A stretch of DNA of 42,103 nucleotides from Caldithrix sp. (GTDB lineage Bacteria; Zhuqueibacterota; Zhuqueibacteria; Oceanimicrobiales; Oceanimicrobiaceae), in assembly GCA_004356825.1 (NCBI GenBank), contig SMXC01000171.1:1-42103 (forward strand), written 5' to 3'. Position 1 is the first letter of the stretch. Every line of letters starts with the position of its first letter. The notes beneath the pieces are model-generated. The model saw nothing but the letters and a program-made list of their open reading frames with translations, was not told where the DNA came from and searched no databases. Both the position numbers and the translations under genes were made by a program. Shown here piece by piece: positions 1 to 7,894 of this stretch.

Positions 1-85
1 GAAAAAACGGCATGAGCAGGACTTCATAAAATTTGAAAGTTTTTCCACTTCACTGAAAATTAGATTTTAGGGTCGCACGGAAAAG

Positions 86-494
86 ATGATTGGCAAAACA
101 ATATCTCATTATGGAATCCTTGAAAAGCTCGGCCAAGGCGGAATGGGCGTGGTCTACAAATCGCAGGACGCCAAACTCGACCGCTTTGTTGCTCTGAAGT
201 TTCTGCCACTGCACCTGAGTCAGGATGAGGAAAACAGAAACGCTTCATTCACGAAGCCAAAGCGGCCTCGGCGCTGAATCATCCCAACATCGCTACGATT
301 TATGAGATCGATGAAGCGGATAGGCAAATTTTTATTGCGATGGAATACATCGAGGGCAAGGCGTTGAATGAAATCGTAGGGGACGCACATGTGCGCCTTC
401 TACCAAAAGAGGATGCCATCAATTACGCTATCCAAATCAGCAGCAAATCGATCGAACCATCCTAACCCCGGACAAGCCGGAACCAAAGAGTTAA
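86..494 (+). pseudogene. Decayed eukaryote-like Ser/Thr protein kinase, N-lobe only
   Basis: The reading frame starts at ATG 86 behind a GGAAAAG ribosome site and opens with the glycine-rich loop GQGGMGVVYK and the VALKFL lysine strand of a Hanks-type kinase. Near 235 the frame shifts by one. The second frame continues with [20 protein letters not shown] and an [10 protein letters not shown] hinge, then stops at 463-465. The HRD and DFG catalytic motifs and everything downstream are absent. A third frame just past the stop reads [10 protein letters not shown] and ends at 492-494, which could be the original protein's C-terminus, so an internal deletion plus a frameshift is the simplest history. 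In living relatives such kinases usually carry TPR or WD40-type C-terminal parts. A sequencing error could explain the frameshift but not the missing catalytic half. Confidence 0.85.
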
Positions 495-573
495 TCTTGT
501 AAGTCCTGTCCAAAAATATTTTGTCAAAAAATGGTAGAAAATTACTTGTCAGTTACTAAACAGGGAGTCACAT

Positions 574-3168
574 ATGAAATATTTATTAGTTATTAAGTTG
601 ATTTTTTGCTTGCTTGTTTTTCCCAGCTTGAGTCCGGCTCAAAATCTCCCCAGCCCTAAAAAACATTTTGGTCATATGATGGGTGAAGAAGGGAAAATTA
701 TTGATTTCTTTGACGGTCTGAAATATTATAAATCCCTGGCCAAAAAATCAGATCGAATTCGTTACACTGAATTGGGCAAAACCACAGACGGCAACCCGTT
801 CGTTTTGCTGCTCATCTCTGCGCCTGAAAATTTGCAACGCCTTGACGAATTAAAAACGAAACGGCATCGGTTGAGCGATCCCCGGAAAATCAGTGATAAA
901 GAAGCGAGAAAACTTGCCGGGGACTTGCCCGCGGTTGTGTTTCACACCTCATCAATTCACACCACGGAAATCAGCACGGCGCAAGTGGTGCCCGAGTTAG
1001 TCTATACGCTGGTCAATGGACAATCCGAACAAATTCAGCGTATTTTGAAAAATACCATTGTACTGGTAAGTCCGAGCGCGAATCCCGATGGGCAGGTGAA
1101 AATCAAAAAGTGGTACGACGAGCACAAAGGTGAAAAATGGGAAGGCCGGATGCCCTGGTTGTACCATACTTATCTCGGGCATGACAATAACCGCGACTGG
1201 GTGCTTTTGCATTTTCCCGAACAGCGGTTGACGGCCCAGAAAATCCACATGGAGTGGCACCCGATCTATTCACTCGAAATGCACCAGATGGGTGGCAACG
1301 GCGCCCGCATTTTTGTGCCGCCCTATCAAGATCCCTATGATCCAAATACTGCGCCGGAAGTCATGGAAACCATGGCCCTGGTTGGCATGGCGATGAGTCA
1401 CCGTTTAACTTCGGAGGGGAAAGCCGGAGTGGTTAAAAATGCCATTTATGACTTGTTCACACCCGCGCGGGCTTTTCAGATTTATCGCGGCACCGCGCGT
1501 GTTTTAACAGAAACGGCCAGCGCTAATTTTGCAAGAAAACGGACGCTGAAATCCGAAGACCTGCGAGGCAGGCGCGGTGGAACGGGTCGTTACAATCCAA
1601 ATCAAAAAAGCTGGAATTTTCCCTTGCCATGGGAAGGTGGTGACTGGACATTCAGGCAAATGGTGGAGTATCAATTGTCGGCTAATTTGGCGGCGCTCAA
1701 TTTGGTTTCGAGCGATCCGGCTGGATTCAATATGGCCTTCTATCGTTCGCTTAAGAGGGCGGTTGAGGGCAAAGACTGGCCTTATGCCTTTGTTTTCCCG
1801 GCAGAACAAGCAGACCCAAGCTCCACGAAAAGATTGCTGCATGCCATGCAGCGGGGGGAAATCGAGATTCACCGCAGCATGGCGCCGTTTGTGGTGGAGG
1901 GTCGAACCTTCGAAGCCGGAAGCCATGTCATTGTTTTGCGTCAACCGTACGCTGCCTGGGCCAAGACCATACTGGAGATTCAGGAATACCCGGATCTCCG
2001 ACGCTCACCGGACGAAGCTCCAATCGTGCCCTATGACGTCACGGCGCAAACCCTGCCATTAATGATGGGTGTAGAAGCCGTGCAAATTAGCAAAAAGTTT
2101 GATGCTGACCTGGTCTTAGTCAAAAATAAAGTTGAATTCGAAGGAGAAATAAGCGGCTCCGGGGAGGGTGGTTATATTATTTTTCCAAACAGCAACGAGG
2201 CTTACGCAGTAGCAGATGAGCTGTTGGACGAAGGCTACGAGGTAGCTCAGTTCAGTGACGCAGTCACAACACACGGCGAGGGGTTTCCTGCCGGTAGTTT
2301 CTACGTTAAGCCGGCAAATGGTCTCTCTTCAAAAATGATTGAAATGGCCAAAAAATGGAGTTTCAAAGCTGTTGGCTCGCCTCAAAAGGATTTGCTGAAC
2401 GCGAGCGCGTTGACCCCATTGTCGAATCCGCGGATAGGTATTTATGAGCCCTGGGGCGGTCTCATTGACGCCGGTTGGACGCGTTTTATTTTGGAACAAT
2501 GGCAACTGGAACCGATCACCGTTCGCAATGCCGACGTCAAATCCGGAAAGTTCGCCGACCGGTTTGATATCGTTTTTTTCCCGGACGGTTTGAATGCCAA
2601 AAGAATGTTAGCTGATACAACCGAACGACCGGAAAAATATAAGGGTGGGTTCGGGGAAGCCGGCCGAAGTGAGCTTCTGGCGTTTGTGAACGCCGGCGGA
2701 ACTTTGGCAGCCTTTGGGCGCTCAAGCATGGCGCTTGTGGAGGTGCTTGGGCTGCCGATCGCCAACACCCTGCAAGGACTGTCTCAAAAAGAATATTTTG
2801 CACCGGGTAGTCTTATACTTTCGGAGCTTGATCCCAACAGCCCGCTCGCTTACGGACTACCTGAAAAATTGGCGGTGATGAATCGGCGCGGGCCTGCCTT
2901 TGTCCCCAAGGCGACCACCGGTCCTGGACCTGAAATGGTCGGCAGGTATCCGGATTACGATCCGCGGCTCAGCGGCTTTTTGCTCGGGCCGGAGCATATT
3001 CAGGGAAAAGGCTCGATTGCCATACAATCTTTAGGAAGCGGACGCGTCATCCTCTTCTCCATGACGCCGCAGTTCCGGGCCATGACGCATGGCACTTACA
3101 AATTGATGTTTAATGCCATATTCTGGGCCGCGCGCCAGAGCGAGCGAGTTAAGATGTCTGCAAATTAG
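574..3168 (+). CDS. Secreted M14-family zinc carboxypeptidase with C-terminal GATase-like domain
   Basis: This is an 864-residue exported metallocarboxypeptidase expected to trim peptides outside the cytoplasm. A signal peptide covers residues 1-22 (hydrophobic core, cut near SPAQ). The zinc site of family M14 is visible as IHTTE (H129, E132) and EMHQMG (H237), with SANPDG at 168-173 and NNRDW at 205-209. A C-terminal domain from about residue 640 (IGIYEPWGG onward) resembles the glutamine-amidotransferase-like fold seen in this subfamily; its role is unknown. ATG 574 has a GGGAG ribosome site 6 bases upstream. A diverged paralogue lies at 18830-21445 on the other strand with the same order of motifs. 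The gene heads a plus-strand run of exported peptidases. Family assignment is firm; the substrate is not known. Confidence 0.93.
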   Translation: MKYLLVIKLIFCLLVFPSLSPAQNLPSPKKHFGHMMGEEGKIIDFFDGLKYYKSLAKKSDRIRYTELGKTTDGNPFVLLLISAPENLQRLDELKTKRHRLSDPRKISDKEARKLAGDLPAVVFHTSSIHTTEISTAQVVPELVYTLVNGQSEQIQRILKNTIVLVSPSANPDGQVKIKKWYDEHKGEKWEGRMPWLYHTYLGHDNNRDWVLLHFPEQRLTAQKIHMEWHPIYSLEMHQMGGNGARIFVPPYQDPYDPNTAPEVMETMALVGMAMSHRLTSEGKAGVVKNAIYDLFTPARAFQIYRGTARVLTETASANFARKRTLKSEDLRGRRGGTGRYNPNQKSWNFPLPWEGGDWTFRQMVEYQLSANLAALNLVSSDPAGFNMAFYRSLKRAVEGKDWPYAFVFPAEQADPSSTKRLLHAMQRGEIEIHRSMAPFVVEGRTFEAGSHVIVLRQPYAAWAKTILEIQEYPDLRRSPDEAPIVPYDVTAQTLPLMMGVEAVQISKKFDADLVLVKNKVEFEGEISGSGEGGYIIFPNSNEAYAVADELLDEGYEVAQFSDAVTTHGEGFPAGSFYVKPANGLSSKMIEMAKKWSFKAVGSPQKDLLNASALTPLSNPRIGIYEPWGGLIDAGWTRFILEQWQLEPITVRNADVKSGKFADRFDIVFFPDGLNAKRMLADTTERPEKYKGGFGEAGRSELLAFVNAGGTLAAFGRSSMALVEVLGLPIANTLQGLSQKEYFAPGSLILSELDPNSPLAYGLPEKLAVMNRRGPAFVPKATTGPGPEMVGRYPDYDPRLSGFLLGPEHIQGKGSIAIQSLGSGRVILFSMTPQFRAMTHGTYKLMFNAIFWAARQSERVKMSAN

Positions 3169-3210
3169 ATAATGGCCACGCGTTAAAGCATGACGCTGAT
3201 AAAAAAATAT

Positions 3211-3269
3211 CGTAGCGGAAGTGGCTACACTTCCGGTTGGCTGACCAGAACTCTGGCGAGTTCTGCTAC
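3211..3269 (+). repeat. Dispersed palindromic repeat, module 1 (copy A)
   Basis: This stretch holds two small inverted repeats: GGAAGT...ACTTCC and the perfect hairpin CAGAACTC-TGGC-GAGTTCTG at about 3246-3265. The same text, GTAGC-GAAGTGGC-ACA followed by GGTTG and AGAACTCTGGCG, recurs as reverse complement at 32356-32404, and a shorter piece recurs at 22406-22424. No coding frame fits it. It is the left half of a two-module element completed by 3336-3395. Confidence 0.75.
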
Positions 3270-3335
3270 AAAATTAAGCGAAAGGCGACCCCTTTGCGAT
3301 TTTCCTTAAAATTTTTATAATAATTAAAGAGAAAA

Positions 3336-3395
3336 GAGGCGCCTGGAGCCCGTGGAGGATCCCTCGCCCCGGTTTTTTGGGCGAGGAGCCGGAAC
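3336..3395 (+). repeat. Dispersed GC-rich hairpin repeat, module 2 (copy A)
   Basis: The core is an inverted repeat CTCGCCC...GGGCGAG around a T-rich loop, flanked by GAGGCGCC and GGAGCCGGAAC. Read on the minus strand it aligns with 22236-22345, including GCTCC or GTTCC then GGCTCCTCGCCC, GGGGCGAGGGA, CGGGCT and GCGCCTC. The T-run inside the loop makes it unlike an ordinary terminator. It ends about 55 bases before the M64 peptidase gene. Confidence 0.75.
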
Positions 3396-3451
3396 GGTCC
3401 AGCACGAACGAAAGACAAACAGATGCATGAAGACCTAAGACGGAGTGATCT

Positions 3452-4867
3452 ATGAAACCTTTCTTAACTTTATTGATAGTCTTAAGTATAATCACGGCTG
3501 CGCAGTCTCAAACTTTTGATCGCTTTTTTGAGAACAAAACCCTGCGCGTCGATTATTTCCATACAGGTACAGCTTCAAAGGAACTTGTCGGGCTGGACCA
3601 GGCCTATGAAGAAGGGGTTTGGGCCGGCAGCCGGAAGAACCTCATTGACACATTGAATCGAGGTAAATATCTGGTCAAAATTTTTGACACGGAAACGAAC
3701 CAGCTTATTTATTCAAGGGGGTTTTCCAGTATTTACGGTGAATGGGAAACCACTCAGGAAGCACAGGACGAAAAAGTTCGTTCATTTCATGAAAGTGTGC
3801 TTGTACCTTTTCCGAAAAAATCAGTGCAAGTCGTGCTCGCCAAACGGGACAAGTGGATGCATTTTCAGGATATTTTTTCGACCGTCATCGATCCCGATTC
3901 TCGTTTTGTGAATCGAGAAAAACGCGGACGGAGTTTCAAAATAATCAATCTGTTAGAAAATGGACTGCCGCACAAGAAAGTCGATTTTCTTCTGCTCGGA
4001 GACGGTTACACCGAAAATGAAATGGGCAAATTCCGCAAAGATGCCGAACGCTGGAAGGATGTGATTTTGAGAACCTCGCCTTTTAAAGAAAACGCCGGCA
4101 AGTTGAACATCCGCGCCATCGAAGTGATTTCAGAAGACTCCGGAATTGACGAGCCGCGCAAGAATCTCTGGAGGAATACAGCTTTGGGTACTTCCTACAA
4201 TTCTTTTGATTCGCCGCGATATGTTTTGACTTATGAAAACCGGGCGATGCGGGACATCGCCGCTGCCGCGCCCTACGACTTTATTTACATTATGACGAAT
4301 GCCAAACGCTACGGCGGCGGCGGTATTTATCAACTTTACGCCACCGGGATGACTGGCGTGGAAAATCCGGATTTTGAATGGCACCTTGAGTACATGATCA
4401 CTCACGAATTTGGGCATTCATTTGCCGGACTTGGGGACGAGTACTATTCCAGCTCCATTTCTTATCTCGATTTTTATCCCTCGGGGGTCGAACCCTGGGA
4501 GGCGAATGTGACCGCTTTGCTCGATCCAGCCGCTTTAAAATGGAAACCCTTTGTGGAAGAGAGCACCCCTTTGCCGACAGCGTGGTCCAAAGTATTTCAC
4601 GATAGTCTGGAAGCCGTCCGCCGGACCTGGGATCGCAGTAAACCGGGGTATTACGAAAAATGGGCCAAACTGCGGGCACAACAATTGGCAGCAATGGCAG
4701 CGACCGATTTTTACGGAAAAGTCGGCGCCTTTGAAGGCGCCGGTTATAGTGCCAATGGACTCTATCGTCCGGCGATTGACTGCAGAATGTTTTCGCTGAG
4801 TTTGCTTCCCTATGACCCGGTTTGCAGCGCGGCGATTGAGCAGATGATCAAATTTTACGCAGAATAG
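3452..4867 (+). CDS. Secreted M64-family (IgA-peptidase-like) metallopeptidase
   Basis: This 471-residue exported zinc metallopeptidase has a signal peptide at residues 1-20 (MKPFLTLLIVLSIITAAQSQ). An N-terminal beta-rich M64_N-type region runs to about residue 130. The catalytic domain starts with LLLGDGYTENEMGKF and holds the zinc motif HEFGHSFAGLGDEYY, giving H318, E319 and H322 with D329/E330 as the likely third ligand region. Family M64 was named for a Clostridium IgA protease, but most members have unknown substrates, so immunoglobulin cleavage should not be assumed here. ATG 3452 follows GGAGTG at a good distance. The downstream permease gene starts two bases after this stop, implying shared transcription and probable translational coupling. 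Confidence 0.92.
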   Translation: MKPFLTLLIVLSIITAAQSQTFDRFFENKTLRVDYFHTGTASKELVGLDQAYEEGVWAGSRKNLIDTLNRGKYLVKIFDTETNQLIYSRGFSSIYGEWETTQEAQDEKVRSFHESVLVPFPKKSVQVVLAKRDKWMHFQDIFSTVIDPDSRFVNREKRGRSFKIINLLENGLPHKKVDFLLLGDGYTENEMGKFRKDAERWKDVILRTSPFKENAGKLNIRAIEVISEDSGIDEPRKNLWRNTALGTSYNSFDSPRYVLTYENRAMRDIAAAAPYDFIYIMTNAKRYGGGGIYQLYATGMTGVENPDFEWHLEYMITHEFGHSFAGLGDEYYSSSISYLDFYPSGVEPWEANVTALLDPAALKWKPFVEESTPLPTAWSKVFHDSLEAVRRTWDRSKPGYYEKWAKLRAQQLAAMAATDFYGKVGAFEGAGYSANGLYRPAIDCRMFSLSLLPYDPVCSAAIEQMIKFYAE

Positions 4868-4868
4868 G

Positions 4869-5765
4869 TTGAAATCATCCGAAGGATATAAAAAAACACT
4901 TTATCCGCTGGTTTCCAGCTTGTTTTTTGCGGGAAGTTTTGTCGCGGCTAAATACGCGGTTCTTGAACTCGAACCATTTACAACCACACTTCTTCGCTAT
5001 ATAGTTGCTTTAATTTTTTTAACCGCCTTGATAAGCAACCACAAATTGGCCTCTTTATCAATCGTCAAAGCGAACCTTATTCCACTCATTCTATTAGGGT
5101 TATTCGGTATCGTCGGTTATCACTACTTCTTTTTTGTGAGCTTGCGATTTACTGAAGTCACGAATACCGCGATCATCAATGCACTGAATCCAATCGCAAC
5201 GGTATTTGCGGCAAAATTTTTGATAAACGAACAATTAAGCCGTAGAAACTACTTGGGGGTAACAGTCGCTTTTGCCGGGGTTATCTTCTTAATCGCCAAA
5301 GGCAATGTCAGCAACATTCTCAGACTTCAGTTTAACCACGGCGACCTGCTGATGCTTTTAGCTGTCTCAAGCTGGGTGGCTTATTCTCTGCTCATCAGGA
5401 ACCTTCTTAAGACACTCACCAGCTTTACTTTGACCTACTACGCCACTTTATTCGGCGTGATTCTTTTGGTGCCGTTTGCATTGAACGAAGGTTTTGTTCA
5501 GCAAATTCAAACTATTTCACCCTCCGTGATTTTAGCCATACTTTACATGGGAATCTTCGCATCAGGAATTGGTTATTTGTTTTATAATTCAAGTATCGAA
5601 GAAATCGGGGCGACCCAAACTGCTAGTTTTGTGTATAGCCTGGTACCGATTTTCGTTGCCATTCTGGCGCTGTTATTTTTCAATGAGTCGATTACCGCGA
5701 TGATGGTACTAAGCGCCGGGTTCATCGTATTCGGACTTTATTTTATGATCCACAAAAGAAAATAA
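4869..5765 (+). CDS. DMT-superfamily permease (two EamA domains)
   Basis: This 298-residue inner-membrane protein has about ten hydrophobic segments arranged as two EamA repeats, the first from about residue 10 to 140 and the second from about 155 to 295. It shows the usual short cytoplasmic ends and a conserved TNTAIINALNPIATVFAAKF segment. Members of the family export or import small metabolites such as amino acids or nucleosides; the substrate cannot be read from sequence. The start is a TTG at 4869, two bases after the TAG of the M64 gene. No ATG or GTG lies in the short stretch before the first membrane segment, so TTG is the best choice, with re-initiation by ribosomes from upstream. 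Its placement among secreted peptidases fits a role in amino-acid or peptide-product traffic, but that is inference. Confidence 0.9.
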   Translation: MKSSEGYKKTLYPLVSSLFFAGSFVAAKYAVLELEPFTTTLLRYIVALIFLTALISNHKLASLSIVKANLIPLILLGLFGIVGYHYFFFVSLRFTEVTNTAIINALNPIATVFAAKFLINEQLSRRNYLGVTVAFAGVIFLIAKGNVSNILRLQFNHGDLLMLLAVSSWVAYSLLIRNLLKTLTSFTLTYYATLFGVILLVPFALNEGFVQQIQTISPSVILAILYMGIFASGIGYLFYNSSIEEIGATQTASFVYSLVPIFVAILALLFFNESITAMMVLSAGFIVFGLYFMIHKRK

Positions 5766-5825
5766 ATTGCATTAGAAGTTTGAAAGACTTAAACTTTGGA
5801 ATAAAATTAAAATGAGGAGGAAAAA

Positions 5826-7148
5826 ATGAACAAACCATTTCTTAGTTTCTTAGCTGTGCTGCTGTTGCCGGTGTTTTTATTTGCACAAAACACCATTCTG
5901 CATTGCGGCAAGTTCATCGATGGTAAATCCAACAGCGCGCGGTCCGGGGTGTCCATTGTGGTTTCTGATAACAAAATTATCGAAATCAAAAACGGCTACA
6001 TCGACGGCGATGAAGGCGACACGATTATCGATTTAAAGGATCAAACCGTGATGCCCGGTTTAATGGACATGCACGTGCACCTTTCCGGTGAATTGAGTCC
6101 AAAGAGCTACTCAGAAAAATTCTACATGAATCCGGAGGACTATGCCTATCGCTCAGTGCCATTTGCGAGGAAGACTTTGCTGGCCGGGTTTACCACCGTT
6201 CGCGATCTGGGCGGCGTTATCAATACACCGCTGCGCAACGCTATCAATGACGGATTTGTAGTCGGGCCGAGAATCTTCAGCGCCGGTAAATCGTTGGCGA
6301 CCACCGGCGGCCATGCCGATCCCACCAACAGTTTGAACCGGCGAATCGAGGGCGACGCCGGCCCCAAAGAAGGTGTGGTCAATAGTATCGAAGACGCAAA
6401 GAAAGCAGTTAGATATCGCTATAAAAACGGCGCTGATCTGATCAAAATCACGGCAACCGGCGGCGTATTGAGTGTCGCCAAAAGCGGCCAAAATCCACAA
6501 TTTACTGAAGAAGAGATTAAAGCGATTGTCGACACGGGCAAAGATTACGGCATGCACGTTGCGGCCCACGCACACGGCGCCGAGGGAATGAAACGCGCCA
6601 TTCGGGCGGGTGTGCGCTCCATCGAGCACGGAACTTTGATGGATGATGAAGCGATGGAGCTTTTCAAAAAGCACGGCACTTATTATGTACCGACTATTCT
6701 GGCCGGTGCAACGGTTGCAGAACGCGCCAAGATCGATGGCTATTTCCCGGCGCTCGTCCGCCCCAAAGCTGCGGCCATCGGCCCGAAAATTCAAGAGACA
6801 TTCAGCCGCGCTTACAAAGCCGGGGTGAAAATTGCTTTTGGCACGGACTCCGGTGTATCCCCGCATGGTATAAATGCCCAGGAGTTTGAGCTCATGGTAA
6901 AAGGTGGCATGCCGCCCATGGAAGCCATTCAGTCGGCGACTCTGGTGGCTGCCGAGTTACTGGGAATCGACGATGAATTGGGCACCCTTGAAAAGGGCAA
7001 AACCGCGGATGTCATTGCCGTGGATGGCGACCCCCTCAAAGATATTTCGGTTATGCAAAAGGTGGTCTTTGTGATGAAAGATGGCAAAATTTACCGGAAC
7101 GTGCCGGATACTTTGAAGAAGCACACGACTTCCATCAATATTCCATAG
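5826..7148 (+). CDS. Secreted amidohydrolase (imidazolonepropionase/prolidase-like)
   Basis: This 440-residue metal-dependent hydrolase of the amidohydrolase superfamily has an N-terminal export signal (residues 1-20, ending FLFAQ). A small beta-sandwich flanks a TIM-barrel catalytic domain. Metal ligands are visible as DMHVH (H83, H85), the probable carboxylated lysine K207 in [11 protein letters not shown]248/H250 in AAHAHG, H268 in IEHGT and D341 in FGTDSG. Members of this secreted branch hydrolyse N-acyl or Xaa-Pro-type dipeptides, so dipeptide hydrolysis is a fair guess and not proven. ATG 5826 sits behind a strong TGAGGAGG site. It closes the plus-strand group of exported hydrolases, about 60 bases after the permease. 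Confidence 0.92.
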   Translation: MNKPFLSFLAVLLLPVFLFAQNTILHCGKFIDGKSNSARSGVSIVVSDNKIIEIKNGYIDGDEGDTIIDLKDQTVMPGLMDMHVHLSGELSPKSYSEKFYMNPEDYAYRSVPFARKTLLAGFTTVRDLGGVINTPLRNAINDGFVVGPRIFSAGKSLATTGGHADPTNSLNRRIEGDAGPKEGVVNSIEDAKKAVRYRYKNGADLIKITATGGVLSVAKSGQNPQFTEEEIKAIVDTGKDYGMHVAAHAHGAEGMKRAIRAGVRSIEHGTLMDDEAMELFKKHGTYYVPTILAGATVAERAKIDGYFPALVRPKAAAIGPKIQETFSRAYKAGVKIAFGTDSGVSPHGINAQEFELMVKGGMPPMEAIQSATLVAAELLGIDDELGTLEKGKTADVIAVDGDPLKDISVMQKVVFVMKDGKIYRNVPDTLKKHTTSINIP

Positions 7149-7172
7149 TAAACAGAGGTCTGTCTAAAAAGG

Positions 7173-7206
7173 CCAAGAAACGTCGTTGCGAATCCGCGTT
7201 TCTTGG
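7173..7206 (+). repeat. Hairpin, 10-bp stem, after the amidohydrolase gene
   Basis: CCAAGAAACG and CGTTTCTTGG form a perfect 10-bp stem around a 14-base loop. There is no T-run after it, so it is not a textbook intrinsic terminator, although it lies 25 bases past the amidohydrolase stop and could stabilise the message end. Confidence 0.55.
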
Positions 7207-7211
7207 CGGGA

Positions 7212-7290
7212 CGAAGCAATCTCATGCTTGCGGAGCAGATTGCTTCACAAAAACATCTCCTGAGCCAGGTCGAGGGAACGCTCGTGAGAC
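7212..7290 (+). repeat. Dispersed repeat with GAAGCAATCT inverted repeat (copy D)
   Basis: A perfect inverted repeat GAAGCAATCT/AGATTGCTTC (7213-7222 and 7237-7246) is followed by CCTGAGCCAGGTCGAGGGAACG. The same order and text recur in the recX-recA gap at 32261-32349, where the loop differs and the tail reads CCTGAGCCTGGTCGGAGGAACG. Matching stems with different loops are what a structured mobile or RNA-level repeat would show. Confidence 0.75.
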
Positions 7291-7331
7291 GTCTCTATTG
7301 CACACTTTTGAGACCGCCTCTTCATAAATTA

Positions 7332-7450
7332 TTATCGCCAAAGAATCAGTTTCCTCGTTTCTGAAACCCATCCGCCGACCGTTGTAAAGGTATGTTCCAC
7401 TTGCAGCCTTCTTGCCTTCTTCATCACGGCCCTTCCAGACTACTGGCCTC
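7332..7450 (-). pseudogene. Relic of a secreted protein's FlgD/T9SS-like C-terminal domain
   Basis: Read on the minus strand, one frame gives PVVWKGRDEEGKKAASGTYL and, after a one-base shift, the next frame gives TTVGGWVSETRKLILWR followed by two stop codons. This matches the usual end of FlgD-Ig-like or type-IX-secretion sorting domains: a W-D/K-G-R-D-E-x-G turn, then ASG-Y-Y and a final ETRK-hydrophobic strand ending in R at the stop. Only the last 40 or so residues remain. A 213-base inverted-repeat element begins right where the coding similarity ends, so it may have broken the gene. Confidence 0.7.
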
Positions 7451-7460
7451 CGTGTTAATT

Positions 7461-7673
7461 ATAAACTGACATTTCTCACTTTAGAAATGAGTCTTAATTT
7501 CTTTAAAAACAAAATTGAGCCACCAATTCACACGGCTTGGACACGGACGGCTATTTGTCGATTTAGCACTTACCGTGCAGTTGTTCTACCTGAATCTGTG
7601 TCACATCAGTCTTTATCCGTGGCTCAATCCTGTTTGATTAGAACGGTGGTGAAGTGACAAATGTCAGTTATAA
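7461..7673. mobile_element. MITE-like element with nested inverted repeats
   Basis: Outer arms of about 20 bases (7461-7480 and 7653-7673) are reverse complements except for one substitution and one indel; the shared core is AAATGTCAGTT. Inner arms ATTGAGCCAC (7514-7523) and GTGGCTCAAT (7619-7628) are a perfect 10-base inverted repeat. The interior codes for nothing recognisable. The size and nested symmetry suggest a miniature inverted-repeat element or a structured RNA. No target-site duplication could be confirmed by eye. Confidence 0.5.
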
Positions 7674-7894
7674 ATGAATGAATTCCTACGGCTTGGTTCT
7701 TATATCGACAACAACGCCAAAATATAGTTGCTTCTCAACTCTGTTTTAATCTCCTGACTACCCGAAACCGGCCGCCAATTTTTCCGCAGATTGACCGATT
7801 GCCAATAAAATAACACTTTATACTAATTAAATTTGCAACGAAGGACGATATTCTTTTTATAAACATGCGTTTATAATTTGGAGTATTTTGTAGT

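Larger units (their letters stand above)
7149..7894. other. 746-base gene-free region of repeats and gene relics
   Basis: No intact gene is visible on either strand. From left to right it holds a 10-base-stem hairpin (7173-7206), a dispersed repeat (7212-7290), a frameshifted C-terminal sorting-domain relic on the minus strand (7332-7450), a 213-base element with terminal inverted repeats (7461-7673) and about 220 bases of AT-rich leader before the glutamate dehydrogenase gene. The 81-codon open frame at 7412-7657 runs across these repeats and has no protein-like character. Confidence 0.7.

Noticed and set aside
3336-3395. Rho-independent terminator of the first M14 gene
   Set aside because: The T-run is in the loop and not after the stem, and the stretch is a repeat copy shared with 22236-22345.
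6153-6866. 237-codon open frame opposite the amidohydrolase
   Set aside because: The plus-strand frame carries all amidohydrolase metal motifs; the antisense frame is a by-product of its codon usage.
7412-7657. 81-codon plus-strand open frame
   Set aside because: It runs through the inverted-repeat element and the antisense of a gene relic, has no ribosome site and no protein-like motif.
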